Origin: Drechmeria coniospora
Lineage: Eukaryota; Ascomycota; Sordariomycetes; Hypocreales; Ophiocordycipitaceae
DNA length: 64,000 nucleotides
Assembly (NCBI RefSeq): GCF_001625195.1
Contig: NC_054391.1
Span: forward strand, 5,777,157-5,841,156
Direction of reading: 5' to 3'
Part shown: positions 22,075 to 33,226 of the stretch, piece by piece
How the letters are laid out: every line of letters starts with the position of its first letter
How positions within the stretch are numbered: position 1 is the stretch's first letter
Notes under the pieces: generated by a model
The model's input: only the letters and a program-made list of their open reading frames with translations
The model's database searches: none
What the model was told of the DNA's origin: nothing
Program-made: the position numbers and the translations under genes

Positions 22075-24424
22075 GAATGCTTGTCTGGGCGAGCCTTCAC
22101 CACCCTGACGGAACATGAATATCAACGGGCAACCACGGAGTACAGGTAGGCCGTGGGCGGCAGGGGTGGACACGATAACATCACGCAAGACGTCAGAACA
22201 TGTAATAGTTGTTCATGTATAATATAGGCATGGGCGTGCAGCATCGGGCCTCCGCAAGGGCGTGCGGTACTTGCCTACGTGCACGTATCTACCTACCCAG
22301 GTACTTGCAGGTACTTACTTACGGTACCAGTAGGCATAGTTGCTTGCAAGTACATGCAAGTACAGCACTGTGCAGTACGAGGTGCAGAGGGCAGGCGATT
22401 GTAATTATTGCGAGCGATGCGATACTCCAGGTGTCGTGGGTGGGTTCTCTTTCGTACCTGTAGGGGTTTTACGGGGGCCACGTGCAAGGAGAATCGTCTG
22501 GAGCGGCCACAAACTAGGGGGGCCGGTCACCTAGAACCCTGGACGTGCTCGGCCTGGAGTGCCTGCTTGCACACTGGTGCGTACGGGCACTTGTAGGGAG
22601 TGCTTGCACTGTAGGCAAGTACCCTCACCGACATGGAGGTATGCTTCGTAATACTCCGCACAGCTTGAGAGATCCATGTTCTCATCTGCAACGTGTTACT
22701 GGTCTCGTCCTCCGTAAGCATTCGGCAGATGGCTTGTGGAGAGTCAGTGTGATGTGCATGGCGGTGTTGGGTGGAGGTGGAGCAGGGAGCAGGGAAGAGC
22801 ATTATCTATCATTGCCAGATTACAGTAATTACTGTAGAGGAACCAGCCGTCGGTGTACGGGAAATGACCGTACGAGTAAGGGCACATATGAATTGATGTC
22901 ATCACGGGACCGGCTGACCCTCTCCGAATTTCCCCCTCCGCTCTCGGCGTGGCAGCCTGAGGCGAAGGCGAGGAGACGCTGGGCGAAGTCGCTGGCCTGA
23001 AGAAGCATGCGGGTGCCGGTACGTACCGTCTCGGCACTCGCGCAGAAAAACGTGTTCAAGCGCTCAACACCCCGCACTAGGCGCAATCAGGACAGGACGT
23101 TCGATTGGGGGGGGGCGGCAAGCTGCCCCCTGAAAGCTCTGGTGAGGATTGGCCGCCGATGGCCACTGCAAGTACAGCTACTTACTAACTTGGGTACAGT
23201 ACTTGCCAAGTGCACCTCCAAGTACAGAGTATACGGTAGGTGTACGAAGTACTATTAGTGCAGTACTTCATACTTGTGCAGCACGACAGGCTGCTGAAAG
23301 GCCACAACATGCCCCTCGAGGGTGCAATGTGCTTCTGACCAAAGCTCAACCTATTGCCAATGCTCTGCGCGCACGCGCCACGCCCTCTCTCATAGTTCGG
23401 CCAAGACCTGAACGCGCCGATGTGATTACTTGATGAATGGGTTGAAGAATTGATCTCAGCTCGCCTCTTGTCCGTTCTCCTCGCCCATGGTTCTACTGCA
23501 GAACAGAGGCCCGTCTTCGGAGATTTGGGCCTTTGTTGCCCCGTTCGCTCCGCTGCCCTCTACCGAAGAGGCATTATTAGCGCTGCAGTATTAGTACCTA
23601 GTAGGTAGTTTTAGGTGCAGATAAGTGTGCAGCTACCACTACGACAACTACTTATACATGTACTTGTAGGTGTGCAGTACTTGTAGGTGTACTTGTAGCT
23701 GTACTTGTAGGTGTACTTGTAGGTGTACTTGTAGCTGTACTTGTAGCTGTACTTCTGTAACTGTACTTGCTCGTAGGTGTCCCCCTTGAAGGTGTCCTTG
23801 TACTTAGATGTCCTTGAAGGTGTCCTTTTAGGTGTACTTGCTTGTAGGTAGGTGTCCTTGTAGATGTCCAAGTAGGTGTCCATGTAGGCGTCCTTGGGTG
23901 TAAGTACTGTACAGTCTGTACTCCGTACTCGACAAGTACTTTCTTAAGTACACCTACACACAAGTACTCCGTACAAGTCCTGAATCGTTCTTGTACGGAG
24001 TACTTACACAGTACTCCGTACATGTACAACTATTATGTATTTCTACCCCTGTCGGAGTCGCTGTGACCCCCCTGTGCCCCTCCTGCTTCCCTCCCTCCCT
24101 CTCTGCTCGCTTCAAGAGCAGCACAGTGGAGAGCAGCTTGGTGCTCGTCGTCGTCGCCAGCCTTGCCCCTCCTCCTCCTCCTCCTCCTCCGCTTCCCATC
24201 TTTCTGCCTCCACCCACGCCTCACGCGACTCCCCTCGTCCTCTTTCGCTTCCCCCCTTCCCTTCCTCCATCTGCGTCGACCTCGCCGGACTGCGTTTGCG
24301 CTCGACTGGTCCCGTACCGACCCGCCAAAGGCCTCCGGATCCGCGACGTTATATGAATCCTGGCGACCCACGACGGAAAAAAATAGACTCGTCGATACGT
24401 CTGCCTGTCGCAGCGACCTGCTTC
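22075..24424. other. Repeat-rich intergenic region upstream of THR4
   Basis: It contains GTAC-palindrome clusters at 22270-22380, 22605-22660, 23165-23270 and 23900-24030, plus the 12-bp minisatellite at 23655-23905. From 24050 to 24350 it is a C/T-rich leader-like tract. No gene is supported. Confidence 0.6.
23655..23905. repeat. 12-bp minisatellite, GTACTTGTAGGT type
   Basis: About nine head-to-tail copies of a GTACTTGTAGGT/GTACTTGTAGCT unit fill 23660-23770. They grade into a related GTGTCCTTGTAG unit up to about 23905. The minus strand therefore translates into YKYTYKYSYK-like open frames, which are artefacts. Confidence 0.85.
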
Positions 24425-26359
24425 ATGGCGCAGAACTCAAACGTCGAGAATGGGTCCCGCGACCCGACCCATACGCCGTCGCAGCGATATCTGAGCACTC
24501 GCGGTGACGACTACGGCGTAAGCAAATGCCCCCCCCCCCCCCTCGAACCTTTCCTCGCCCTCCTCGGGCCATGTCTCCCGGCGCCGGCAACCATGCGTGC
24601 CTGGCGGCCCATCTTGCCCTCCATCGGTGCCGTCCTTCTCCAATGCCGCCCCTGGCTGATCTCTCGCCCTCAGCTGTCCTTTGAAGAGGTTGTCCTCAAG
24701 GGTCTCGCCACCGACGGCGGCCTCTACATTCCCGAAGCGATCCCCAAAGCCTCGTCGTGGGAAAGCTGGAAGGACCTGAGCTACCCCGAGCTGGCCTTTG
24801 AGATCCTTTCCCTCTTCATCTCCCCTTCCGAAATCCCCTCGGCCGATCTCAGGGACGTCATCGCCCGCAGCTACTCGACCTTTCGGAGTCCGGCCACGAC
24901 GCCCCTCGTCCACCTGCAAAACAACCATTACCTCCTCGAGCTCTTCCACGGCCCCACCTTCGCCTTCAAGGATGTCGCCCTGCAGTTCCTCGGCAACCTC
25001 TTCGAGTACTTCCTCGTGAGGAAAAACAAGGACAGGGAGGGCAAGGGTACGTTGGCCGCCGCCGTGCCTGCGACGAGACGTGATGGTGGCTGACGCTGTG
25101 CTCTCTCCCTCGGCAGATCGGCATCATCTGACCATTGTCGGCGCCACCAGCGGAGACACCGGTTCCGCCGCCATCTACGGCCTGAGGGGCAAGACAGACG
25201 TGTCCGTCTTCATCATGTACCCCAAGGGGCGCGTGAGCCCCATCCAGGAGTTGCAGATGACGACGGTGCCCGACAAGAACGTCCACAACCTTGCCATCTC
25301 GGGAACCTTTGACGATTGCCAGGTACGTGCTTTGATTGCCAACCCCGTCGACGGCGGGCAACCTCTCACGCCCGCCGGCTCTTGTAGGACATTCTCAAGT
25401 CCATCCTCGCCGACGCCGACGCCAACAAGTCACTGAACCTCGGCGCCGTCAACTCGATCAACTGGGCCCGAATCCTGGCCCAGATCGTCTACTACTTCCA
25501 CTCCTACTTCTCCCTCGTCAAGGCCCAGCCCGACTTCAAGCTCGGCGACAAGCTTCGCTTCGTCGTGCCGTCGGGCAACTTTGGCGACATCCTAGCCGGC
25601 TACTTCGCCATGCGCATGGGACTGCCGACCCAGAAGCTCGTCATCGCCACCAACGAAAATGACATTCTCGATCGATTTTGGAAGTCGGGCAAGTACGAGA
25701 AGATGAAGGCCCGTGGCCCTGACGCCGAGAACGGCCTCGCCGTGGACGGTGCCCACGCGCACCCCGACGGCGTCAAGGAGACGCTCAGCCCCGCCATGGA
25801 CATTCTCGTCTCGAGCAACTTTGAGCGCCTCCTGTGGTACCTCGCTTACGAGTTCGCCGAGACGGCCGGCATGGACGACCTGTGGAACAAGAAGCAGGCC
25901 GGCCAAGAGGTGAGCAAATGGCTCAACGAGCTCAAGTCCACCGGCTCCTTCGGCCCCGTCTATCAGGACGTGCTCAAGTACGCGAAGCGCGACTTTGAGA
26001 GCGAGCGTGTCGACGACTCTCAGACCATCGAGACCATTCAGACACTGTATCGGAGCATCGGCTACGTCCTCGACCCCCACACGGCCGTCGGAGTCGCCGC
26101 GACGATGAGGTCGGCCGAACGCGCCGGGCCCGACGTCCGCCACATCTCCCTCTCCACCGCCCACCCTGCCAAGTTCTCCGGTGCCGTCGAGCTCGCCCTG
26201 CGCGACGAGGAGGGCTTCGACTTCAAGAAGCAAGTTCTCCCCGTCGAGTTTGTGGGCCTCGACAAGAAGGAGAAGAGAGTGACGGACGTGGAAAACGACT
26301 GGCGCAAGGTGCTCGATCTCGTCAAGTCCCAGGTAGCGCAAGAGCTTGCAGAAGCTTGA
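24425..26359 (+). CDS. THR4: Threonine synthase (EC 4.2.3.1)
   Basis: Four exons, 24425-24517, 24674-25046, 25117-25322 and 25388-26359, encode 547 residues. The first exon ends SQRYLSTRGDDYG and joins LSFEEVVLKGLATDGGLYIP, the usual N-terminal block of fungal/bacterial threonine synthase. The PLP-binding lysine is Lys130 in HGPTFAFKDVALQ. ATSGDTGSAA is the phosphate-binding loop, and VPSGNFGDILAGY is a further family block. The enzyme converts O-phospho-L-homoserine to threonine in the cytosol, the last step of the aspartate pathway. Intron 1 (156 nt) carries a 16-base C run at 24526-24541. All junctions keep phase. Length agrees with yeast Thr4 (about 514) plus a short N-terminal extension. 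Confidence 0.97.
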
Positions 26360-27481
26360 GGGGCCATCCTCCATCTCATTTTACGCGCATGGCATTCATT
26401 CCAGCGCAGGGACGAGGGCAGTCGAGAAGGGATGCGGAAAGCCGCCCCTGTCGCGTCGGCTCGACACGTGCGAGAGTGGCCTGGCATGGGTTGGCACGCT
26501 TCTTTCCTTGAACGTCTACTTCGGCTGCTCGGTCTACGGCTCGGGAGTTTCCACGACGACCTTTTTCGTGTTCCAATTTCAATCATGGCCGGCGATGGAG
26601 GGTGAAGACGGGCTCCCTACGACCTAGCGGACGTGCCGAAGGGATATTAACGGACGAGACATGATTGATTTCAGGCATCGGAGAGGAACCTTTTCGGCTC
26701 TTCGCAGAAAATATTCGCCCGAGGGGTACGGGACATGGCAGCAATGGGCGAGAAGGGGAGGAATCTGCTCGTTGGATTCGGTACTTTCTGTAACCGTGGT
26801 GAGCTGTGTATGGCTTCAGCACATCGACATCACAGACAGGGCTTGTGAAATCTTGACATGAAGACTGCATCCAACTGAGCTTGTTGCCACTTGAACGGCG
26901 GTGCTATCCATGATGTATGAAGTCGTTATCGCGACGGAAATTGGTGCTGGGCCGATGGATGCATCCTACAGACGCCGCTTCGCCCAGCGGCTTGCCATCA
27001 ACCGAACCTCGGGCGCTGCATGTATGGGACTGCGTGGGTTGGGACGCTTGGTGAAAGGCACTCGAAAGCCGATGAGGCAAGGGACAAAGGTCGCGCACAT
27101 GGTCAGGCACCATACGGATGCACGGGCAACATACATTTTGGAGGACGCAACATGTGTTCGAGGTATCGAGCGAGTAGTCGAACTTCTGACCGTCCGGGCC
27201 CATGCTATTTTGCTATAGAACCGCCCTATAAGCAAAGACTTGACCTCGTCACGCTGCGTGCGAGGTGCCAGGTGGCGTACTCGCACCTCCTCCGCATTCA
27301 TCACTCCCGTGGCACACGTCGATGTCATGCACCGCACCGAGTGTTCTGCCGGCATTCCCGTGCCTGGCCATGCTCATGAGTCTGCCGCCGGTAGGTGGCA
27401 GTCCACGGTCGTTCTCGTCAAGATCATTCCAGCTCAGCCGCTGCCGCCTTCGTTTGGGTTGTGATGGTATTCGAAAATTGA
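26360..27481. other. Intergenic between convergent genes, no gene seen
   Basis: It lies between the 3' ends of THR4 and the carrier gene. Short open frames on both strands lack coding character, and no repeat was noted. Confidence 0.5.
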
Positions 27482-28770
27482 TCAAGCCTTCCCTTTGTTG
27501 TCTTCCTTGATTCGCTTCTTGATAAATTCAAAGGAGGAAAAGAAGATTGCATTGACGACGCAGGACCGACTCATAGACACGCCGAGGCCGCGATACATGT
27601 GACGCTTGAAAAACTCGATCTTGGGCGCTGGCTCGACCTTCTCGCCCCGCGAGTGGAGGAGAGAATTCCTCTGGTATATACTCTTGGCCGAATCGATGGG
27701 ATCTGCAAGTCCGTCAGCATGCAGTATTTCCCCATCAGCCATGCGTGGCGAGGGGGTAGCCACCACTCACAGATCATGGCCCACGAGACGAGGCCGCACA
27801 TTCCGCCGGACGCAACCACGGCCAACTTGTTGCTGTTGGGGTTGTCCCCGGCAAAGGTCGTGCCCAGCTGCTTGCCGCTCTCATATACCATGAAATAAAT
27901 GGAAGTTCCCAAGGTATCGCGCACTGCGGGTGATGGGTCGTTAGCTAGGCTGCCAGTCATGGCGACACGACGAGGGAACCGACAGAGATGCAAGCGGAAT
28001 CCCGTGTAGAGTCCGAGAATGCCGCGATGTTTGATGATATTCGCCATGGTTTTCAGGGTTCCCTTGTTCTGGTAGCTCGTCGCCACCGCGCGGCTCTTTT
28101 GACAGTTGCCGGCCCGTTCTGCCAGGAGCACGGAAACTTGGGCGCTGAGTTTCGTGAGCTCAAAGGGACAGGCGAGAAAGGTGATGACGGAGCCGGCCGA
28201 TGCACCGGCGGCGCCAAAACAAGCGATGGAGTAGAGATTCGGGTAGGTTCCGGGTCGGTTCACGTGCTGTATGATGTCGTATCCCAGATTGTGCTTGACC
28301 CAGCCCGCGTATGCGTATTTCGCTCGTTGGTAGATGGAGAAGGATACAGTGCGGACGAGAGTGATGCTGGCCATGGGCGCCGTGACACCTGCAGAACCCA
28401 ACCATTAGCTCGCACCACCGGGTCGCCTAGGGTGAGGCAGCGGCCGGCGAGGGGGCACGGGGCGCCTTTGCGAGAGACGCATCGACTTGCCTCGAAAAAA
28501 GCCTGCGAGGTTCTCGGTGCGATAGGTGTGCTTGACGCAGTCAAGAAAGCCACGATACTGGTAGGTTTGCATGCGAGTCTTGACGCTGTCGAGCGGGAAG
28601 GCGGCGAGGGTGGAGAAGACGCTGGACGAGCTCGCCGCTATCTCGGTACGGTATCGCCAGACGAGCGAGTTGGCCCTGTCTCTTCGTCCTCCGGTCTGAG
28701 ATGGCATGGCTGCTGACGCGACGAGGGGTCCTGTAACATCTTGGTGACCACTCTTGGGCTCAGCGGTCAT
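27482..28770 (-). CDS. Mitochondrial carrier (SLC25) family transporter
   Basis: Four exons, 28770-28491, 28388-27984, 27923-27771 and 27702-27482, encode 352 residues. Three Solcar repeats show the carrier signature: FPLDSVKTRMQ (from residue 59), CPFELTKLSAQ (from 167) and YPIDSAKSIYQ (from 280). These mark a six-helix inner-membrane transporter. Intron 1 (102 nt) uses a GC donor (GAG|GCAAGT) and ordinary AG acceptor; the frame RG|VTAPM works only with this donor. Introns 2 and 3 use GTCGGT and GTGAGT. Substrate cannot be read from the sequence; the nearest relatives I know are fungal carriers of the carnitine/amino-acid type, so leave it open. ATG 28770 is the first; ATG 28707 (MPSQTGGRR) is an alternative start. 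Confidence 0.92.
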
Positions 28771-28823
28771 GCTCCAACGGGAGGCGCACGCGGGAGCTTG
28801 TCTCGGCAGCGGCGAGGGAGCTC

Positions 28824-28916
28824 GGTCAACGGTCGACGCTTGGCGGTCGACGGTCAGCGGTCAACGGTCAACGGCCAACGGTAAACGGCCAACGGTCGAC
28901 GGTCGACGGTCGACGG
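28824..28916. repeat. Heptamer repeat GGTCAAC/GGTCGAC
   Basis: From 28843 to 28915 the sequence reads as consecutive 7-mers: GGTCGAC, GGTCAGC, GGTCAAC, GGTCAAC, GGCCAAC, GGTAAAC, GGCCAAC, then three GGTCGAC. Two earlier copies lie at 28824 and 28831. It is just upstream of the carrier gene start (28770). Confidence 0.85.
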
Positions 28917-29430
28917 GTGAGGGCGGCCACGGCGCGTTCAGACTGCGGTCTACAATGAGACCAGAGCCTGGGGCGCGGACGCAGCACGACCAGTCCCCAG
29001 GAGCCGCGGGTCCATCAAGAAGCCGCCAAGAACAAGACGAGGATGAAGTTGGCCCGGCCTTTGATTCGGGGAGGGATGGATCGGTCCCGATGGGCGGCAG
29101 CAGGGAGGAGACTCGAGCTCGGGCGGAGGGGGAGCGGCGACGGGGCAGCGGGAACCCGGCGAGCTGTCGATTCGAGAAGCCGTCGTGTTCGATGATGATG
29201 ATGGAGGATGGTGATGACGATGAGGATGACGATGAGGGACGAGGGACGAGCCAAGGGACGAAATGCGGAGTCGAGATGGAAGCAGCACGAGGTGATGTGG
29301 AGTGGTGGAATAAGGTGTCGAGGGGCTCGATGCTAAGTAAGGTTAATCGCTACCCAAGGGCCAAACAGCAACCAAAGGTAAGAGGTTTAGTGCGAGGGAG
29401 GAGGGTGTGTTGGGCCGTATTGCGTGCGTA

Positions 29431-29509
29431 CAGTCACTTGACAAAAATGACGATGCAGTTTTGGTAGCGTTTCTCCTACAAATTAATTGACGTTTTTGCC
29501 ACCCCACTG
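29431..29509 (+). mobile_element. Short Tc1/mariner-like MITE, copy 1
   Basis: A 79-bp element begins CAGTCACTTGACAAAAATG and ends with the complement of CAGTGGGGTGGCAAAAACG, giving imperfect terminal inverted repeats (CAGT, then TG-CAAAAA in common). It is flanked by TA on both sides (29429-29430 and 29510-29511), the target duplication of Tc1/mariner transposons. It has no coding capacity. Related copies lie at 45173 and 46337. Confidence 0.75.
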
Positions 29510-30772
29510 TACTACTGCTGCTACTGATGCGCCGAGCTGTCCGTACTCTGCACTAATTACAGCAGTCAGTCCACTGTAAGTACAGGCACTCCGTACTGGT
29601 GCATGTACAGTATTCATACAAGTACAGAGTACTCGTGCAAGTATTCATACAGTATTACAGTACTGTACTTACTTGTGCAAGTATACCTATGAATTAGTAC
29701 AAGTACTCGCACTCGCACTCGTCGTCATTTGTATACTAATTATTACTACAGTACTGTACATAAGTAGTAGGTACTGTAATTACTGTACTGTAGGTTGCCT
29801 ACATGCCACTCTTGCATACTACTAGGTACCTGGTACGTGCATGTGCACGGTACAACGATCATGTATGTAAATGTCGCCATCCAAGCTCGCAGAAGCACTT
29901 GCTACGGAAGAATACCATATCATTCATTACCTCAATGCACAGGAACACCTGCTTGCTTAATCATGACAGCAGCACTCAACGCACCGATATGCTTGCTTGC
30001 CGCGATGCTCCGCGCACGAGAGGTGCGCTTCATTTCACACGCCACCGATTGCCTGTTGGTTCACCATGACATGCAAAGGGGTACAATACCGGATCAAAGA
30101 TGAGAACAACTGACCCTTCGTGACATCCCTCCACTCGACAGTTGCGGCGCCATGAACAATGGCAGGATAATGGATGGCGACGGAATGAATGGGCTCGTGG
30201 ACGAATGCTGTCAAGCGGTGCACAAACGCTTCCGTTTCCGCCCAAAGGCCATTCGAGAGAGCGTGGCAACGACAGCGTCGCCCTGCAGGGTGGTGCATGA
30301 TGACGAACATGAAACAGGTGCGAAAAGCCGGTAATAATTCACATGGCACGTAGCTTGGAGTTGGCTAACGGCAGACTCCATGCCGTCAGCACCTACACCA
30401 TGATGCGAGGGAGATGGAGGCCGAAAAAGGTGGCCGTTGATCCGATGGTCTCGTCGAGACGGGCCTTGGGCGCTGGGGCTTCGCTGCCGAGTGCACGTCA
30501 ATGGAGGGCCCCGTCGATTGGTCTTGTCCGTCGGTTCAACTCGGCAAAAGCTGGCGTGCTACCTCGGACTATGCGATACAAAACAGACGGATCCTGTCCA
30601 TTCGTAGTGCGTCTTCCGAACGAAGCCCACCGTGTCTGCGTGTCCGGCAAGCTGCATCACTCCCGCGAACTGCTCGGGCAGTGCTCGGAATTGCTCCTCT
30701 GCCCCGATTCGTGTCACGGGAGCAGCATCATCGGGGCTGCCTCTTCGGGTGGTATCGAACCCGCCGGACCAT

Positions 30773-31945
30773 TCAGACGGCGCCAGGATTGGCTCCAGCA
30801 GGCTCGGCCGGCGTCGCCGCCCCCGACATGGCCGTGAGGGGCGTTTCGCCGCCATGCACGGCCAGCAGTCGGTCCTCCTCCTTCTGCAGGCGAAGAGCCT
30901 CGGTCTCTCGCCTCAGCTTCTCGAGGTTCCAGGCGTCGTCGTCGTCGTCGTCGGCGTCGGAATCGTCGGCGTCGCGCCACTTGCCGCTCTCGAACAGGGC
31001 ACGACCCGTGTTCTCCTTGGCCTTGCGCGCCTGCTCCTCGGCCGCCTTCTTGTCCAGCCGATCCTTCTTCCACTTGGCAAAGGATTCCGGCGTCACCGGC
31101 GTCAGGGTGCCGGTGAGCTTGTGCCGCTCCGATTCCAAGAAATCCTCGAGCGTGAGCGTCTTGAGCGGCGACTTGTCCAGCAGGGCCTTTTCCGCCGCCC
31201 GCTGCTCCTTGGTCTTGAGGATGAATCTGCCGGCCCGCGTCAGCACGACGGCTCGGCCGCGGCTCGAGCGCGTGGGGGGGGGGGGGGCTTACCCGGGGGG
31301 CAGAGCATGCTTGTACATGCACTTGTCGCCGCCGTTGGGACAGATCCAGAACCAACCGTACTTGCCGTCCTCGATGGCCGAGATGAAGAACTTGCACACC
31401 TTTTCCGTCGTCGTCTTTTGATTGCCCTTCTTGGACAGGACGACCTTGCGCAGCTGCTCCTCGTCCCAGTCGGCCGACGTCTCCTGCTTCTTTTCCTTTT
31501 CCTTCTCCTCGTCCTCGGCGGCCCTGGAATCGGAGTAGAGGTTCTTCTTTTCCGTCTTGCGCTCGATGGTCAGGTCGTGCGAGAACTTGCACTTCTTTCC
31601 CTTTTCGCAGTCGCCCTTTTTGTAGAAGATGCAGAGCACGGTCTTGGGGTCGACGCCAAAGGGCACCTTTTGTATCTGAGCCGGCCTGTTCATGAGCTCG
31701 GCCGCTTCCCTCCTGGCATCTTCGGCCGCCTTCTTCTCGCGCTCGCGCGCCGCCTTCTCGGCCGCCTTGCGCTTCTCCTCGGCCGTGCCGCCGGCCTTGA
31801 GGTTGGTCGTCATCTGCGCAATCTGCTTCTGGGCGACGGCTCCCTTCTTGTTCTTCATGCCAAAGGTCCGGTCCTCGACCATCTTGCTGGCCGACGGCTT
31901 CTTGCCTCCGCCGGCGGCGGCCTTGTCGATCTTTTTGGGAGGCAT
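30773..31945 (-). CDS. TMA46: CCCH zinc-finger, DRG-GTPase partner (TMA46/DFRP1 ortholog)
   Basis: Two exons, 31945-31293 and 31226-30773, join as PP-G|FILKTKEQ and give 368 residues. The N-terminus MPPKKIDKAA is basic, with an Ala/Lys/Glu-rich helix. Zinc finger 1 is CIFYKKGDCEKGKKCKFSH (CX7CX5CX3H). Finger 2 is CX17CX6CX3H, ending CMYKH. After the intron comes the DFRP region (TKEQRAAEKALLDKSPLKTL, LEDFLESERHKLTG, TPESFAKWKKDRLDKKAAEE), which binds the DRG/Rbg1 GTPase on ribosomes. The C-terminus is acidic and then a LTAMSGAATPAEP tail. In yeast Tma46 with Rbg1 helps translating ribosomes through slow stretches. The intron contains a 14-base homopolymer G run (plus strand, 31274-31287). Confidence 0.95.
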
Positions 31946-33094
31946 GGTGAGCCTTGACCGGGTCGGCAGAGATTCGATGAGGATTCTGGACGAGCCGACG
32001 GTGCCTTGTTCGGGAGCAGCCCTCCGACGAGCTCGGTGGAGGGTCCGGGTCGTTGCCGGTTGTCGGGGAGCGGGCGGCGTTCGAAAAGCGAGCGGGTGAA
32101 TCAGCGCCTATCAGGCCTATTTCGTGCGGTCTGGCTGGTGTTGTCGAATGAAGTTGCGAAAATCACGTGCGAGGCAGGTTAGAGGGGCAGGCCGCCGCAT
32201 GGGAACGTTCCAGCCCCGCCATGGGCAGGCCCCAGAGGAGGGTACGGAGTAATAGCGTAGGTACTCCCTCCGTACTGTGCCTAAATGCTGTAATCCGTAC
32301 AGTACTTACCTTAGTACGCAGTGCAGTAAGTACTAACAGGCAAGGTACGGTACATGATGGGTCAGCGTGGGTGCTGGCACTGTACAGTACTCCGTACGGT
32401 ACAGTACTGTAAGGAAGTACATGTTACAGTGTGGGGGGCAAATACTTTTTGCCTACCTTCAGGTACCATTTTCTGTTAGGTTAGATTGCACTAGGAATGT
32501 GGTACCTAAGGGTGGGCAAATACGTTTTGCCACATACTGTAAGTTGTCAAGTACCTAGTGCGGTATGCGTAGGTACCTAGTACTGTAACCAAAGGTACCT
32601 ATATGCACTGTAATCTGTGCAGTAATTGAGTCAGCCTGTCGACCTAGGTACCTACCTAGCAGCTAAGCATGGAATCGGTGTACTGTAACCAAGTACCTAC
32701 AGTATACTAATGCACCGTACTCCGTAATCTGTGCAGTAATCGAGTCAGCCTGTCGTACCTAAGCAAGGAATCGCTGTACTCAGGCACGGAGCACATGCGC
32801 TCCGTGCTCCGTACAGCGCGCTATTGAGTACAGCGTGCGCGCAGCCAAGGTACCTAACCAACCCTTTTACTTCCTTTGTCGCATCGACGTGGCTCGACGA
32901 AAGCTCCACCTGTCCCTGTCTCTGCCTCCCAACACACCTATCCATAGCACCAGCTCGGGCTCGGCAGTTTTCACCTACGCATCAGGTGAGTCGCGATCCT
33001 CTCGGCGCCGTGCGAACGCCGTTTCCGTGCATCATTTACCCATCGTTGCGCAGAGTTCCCCGACATCGAAATCGTCGAGCCGACAACCGCCGCC
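31946..33094. promoter_or_regulatory. Divergent promoter region of TMA46 and OST4
   Basis: It is about 1.15 kb between two divergent starts. TCACGTG sits at 32163-32169, near the TMA46 side. The middle (32250-32830) is saturated with GTAC and TACTCCGTAC words and holds the element at 32427-32539. On the OST4 side, 32996-33053 fits a 5'-leader intron: GTGAGT donor and GCGCAG acceptor, 58 nt, ending 41 bases before the ATG. Confidence 0.5.
32427..32539 (+). mobile_element. Second Tc1/mariner-like MITE type
   Basis: A 113-bp segment begins CAGTGTGGGGGGCAAATAC and its other end, read on the complement, begins CAGTATGTGGCAAAACGTA. Both ends abut TA (32425-32426 and 32540-32541). Just inside each end GGCAAATAC meets TTTTTGCC or GTTTTGCC, forming a small hairpin. 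The termini resemble the right end of the 29431 element, so the two types may share a transposase. No coding capacity. Confidence 0.6.
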
Positions 33095-33226
33095 ATGATA
33101 TCCGACGGAGATCTCTTCAGCCTCGCCATCTTCTTTGGCTCCGCCTCGATGATTCTCATTGTTCTCTACCACTTCCTCGAGATCAACGCCTTTTCGGACG
33201 CTGGGGTGTTGAAGAAGGCGGAATGA
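33095..33226 (+). CDS. OST4: Oligosaccharyltransferase mini-subunit OST4
   Basis: This single coding exon of 44 codons encodes 43 residues, too short for usual gene cut-offs. MISDGDLFSLAIFFGSASM leads into a hydrophobic helix (about residues 8-27) followed by YHFLEINAF. This matches yeast Ost4 (MISDEQLNSLAI opening, single membrane span, YH just after it). OST4 holds Ost3/Ost6 and Stt3 together in the ER oligosaccharyltransferase, which N-glycosylates secretory proteins. ATG 33095 is in a GCCGCC context and is preceded by a likely leader intron (32996-33053). The C-terminus (SDAGVLKKAE) is longer and more polar than in yeast. Confidence 0.93.
   Translation: MISDGDLFSLAIFFGSASMILIVLYHFLEINAFSDAGVLKKAE

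Larger units (their letters stand above)
28771..30772. other. Intergenic with simple repeats and a MITE
   Basis: It holds a 7-bp repeat (28824-28916), a GA/GAT-rich tract (29190-29260), the TA-flanked element at 29431-29509 and GTAC-rich DNA at 29570-29860. No gene was found; frames at 30343-30837 overlap the end of the TMA46 gene on the other strand. Confidence 0.55.

Noticed and set aside
25592..26374. 260-codon minus-strand frame over threonine synthase
   Set aside because: Antisense shadow; threonine synthase is continuous and conserved on the plus strand.
30501..31957. Plus-strand frames of 306 and 441 codons over TMA46
   Set aside because: Antisense shadows of the zinc-finger gene, which shows both CCCH fingers and the DFRP region.
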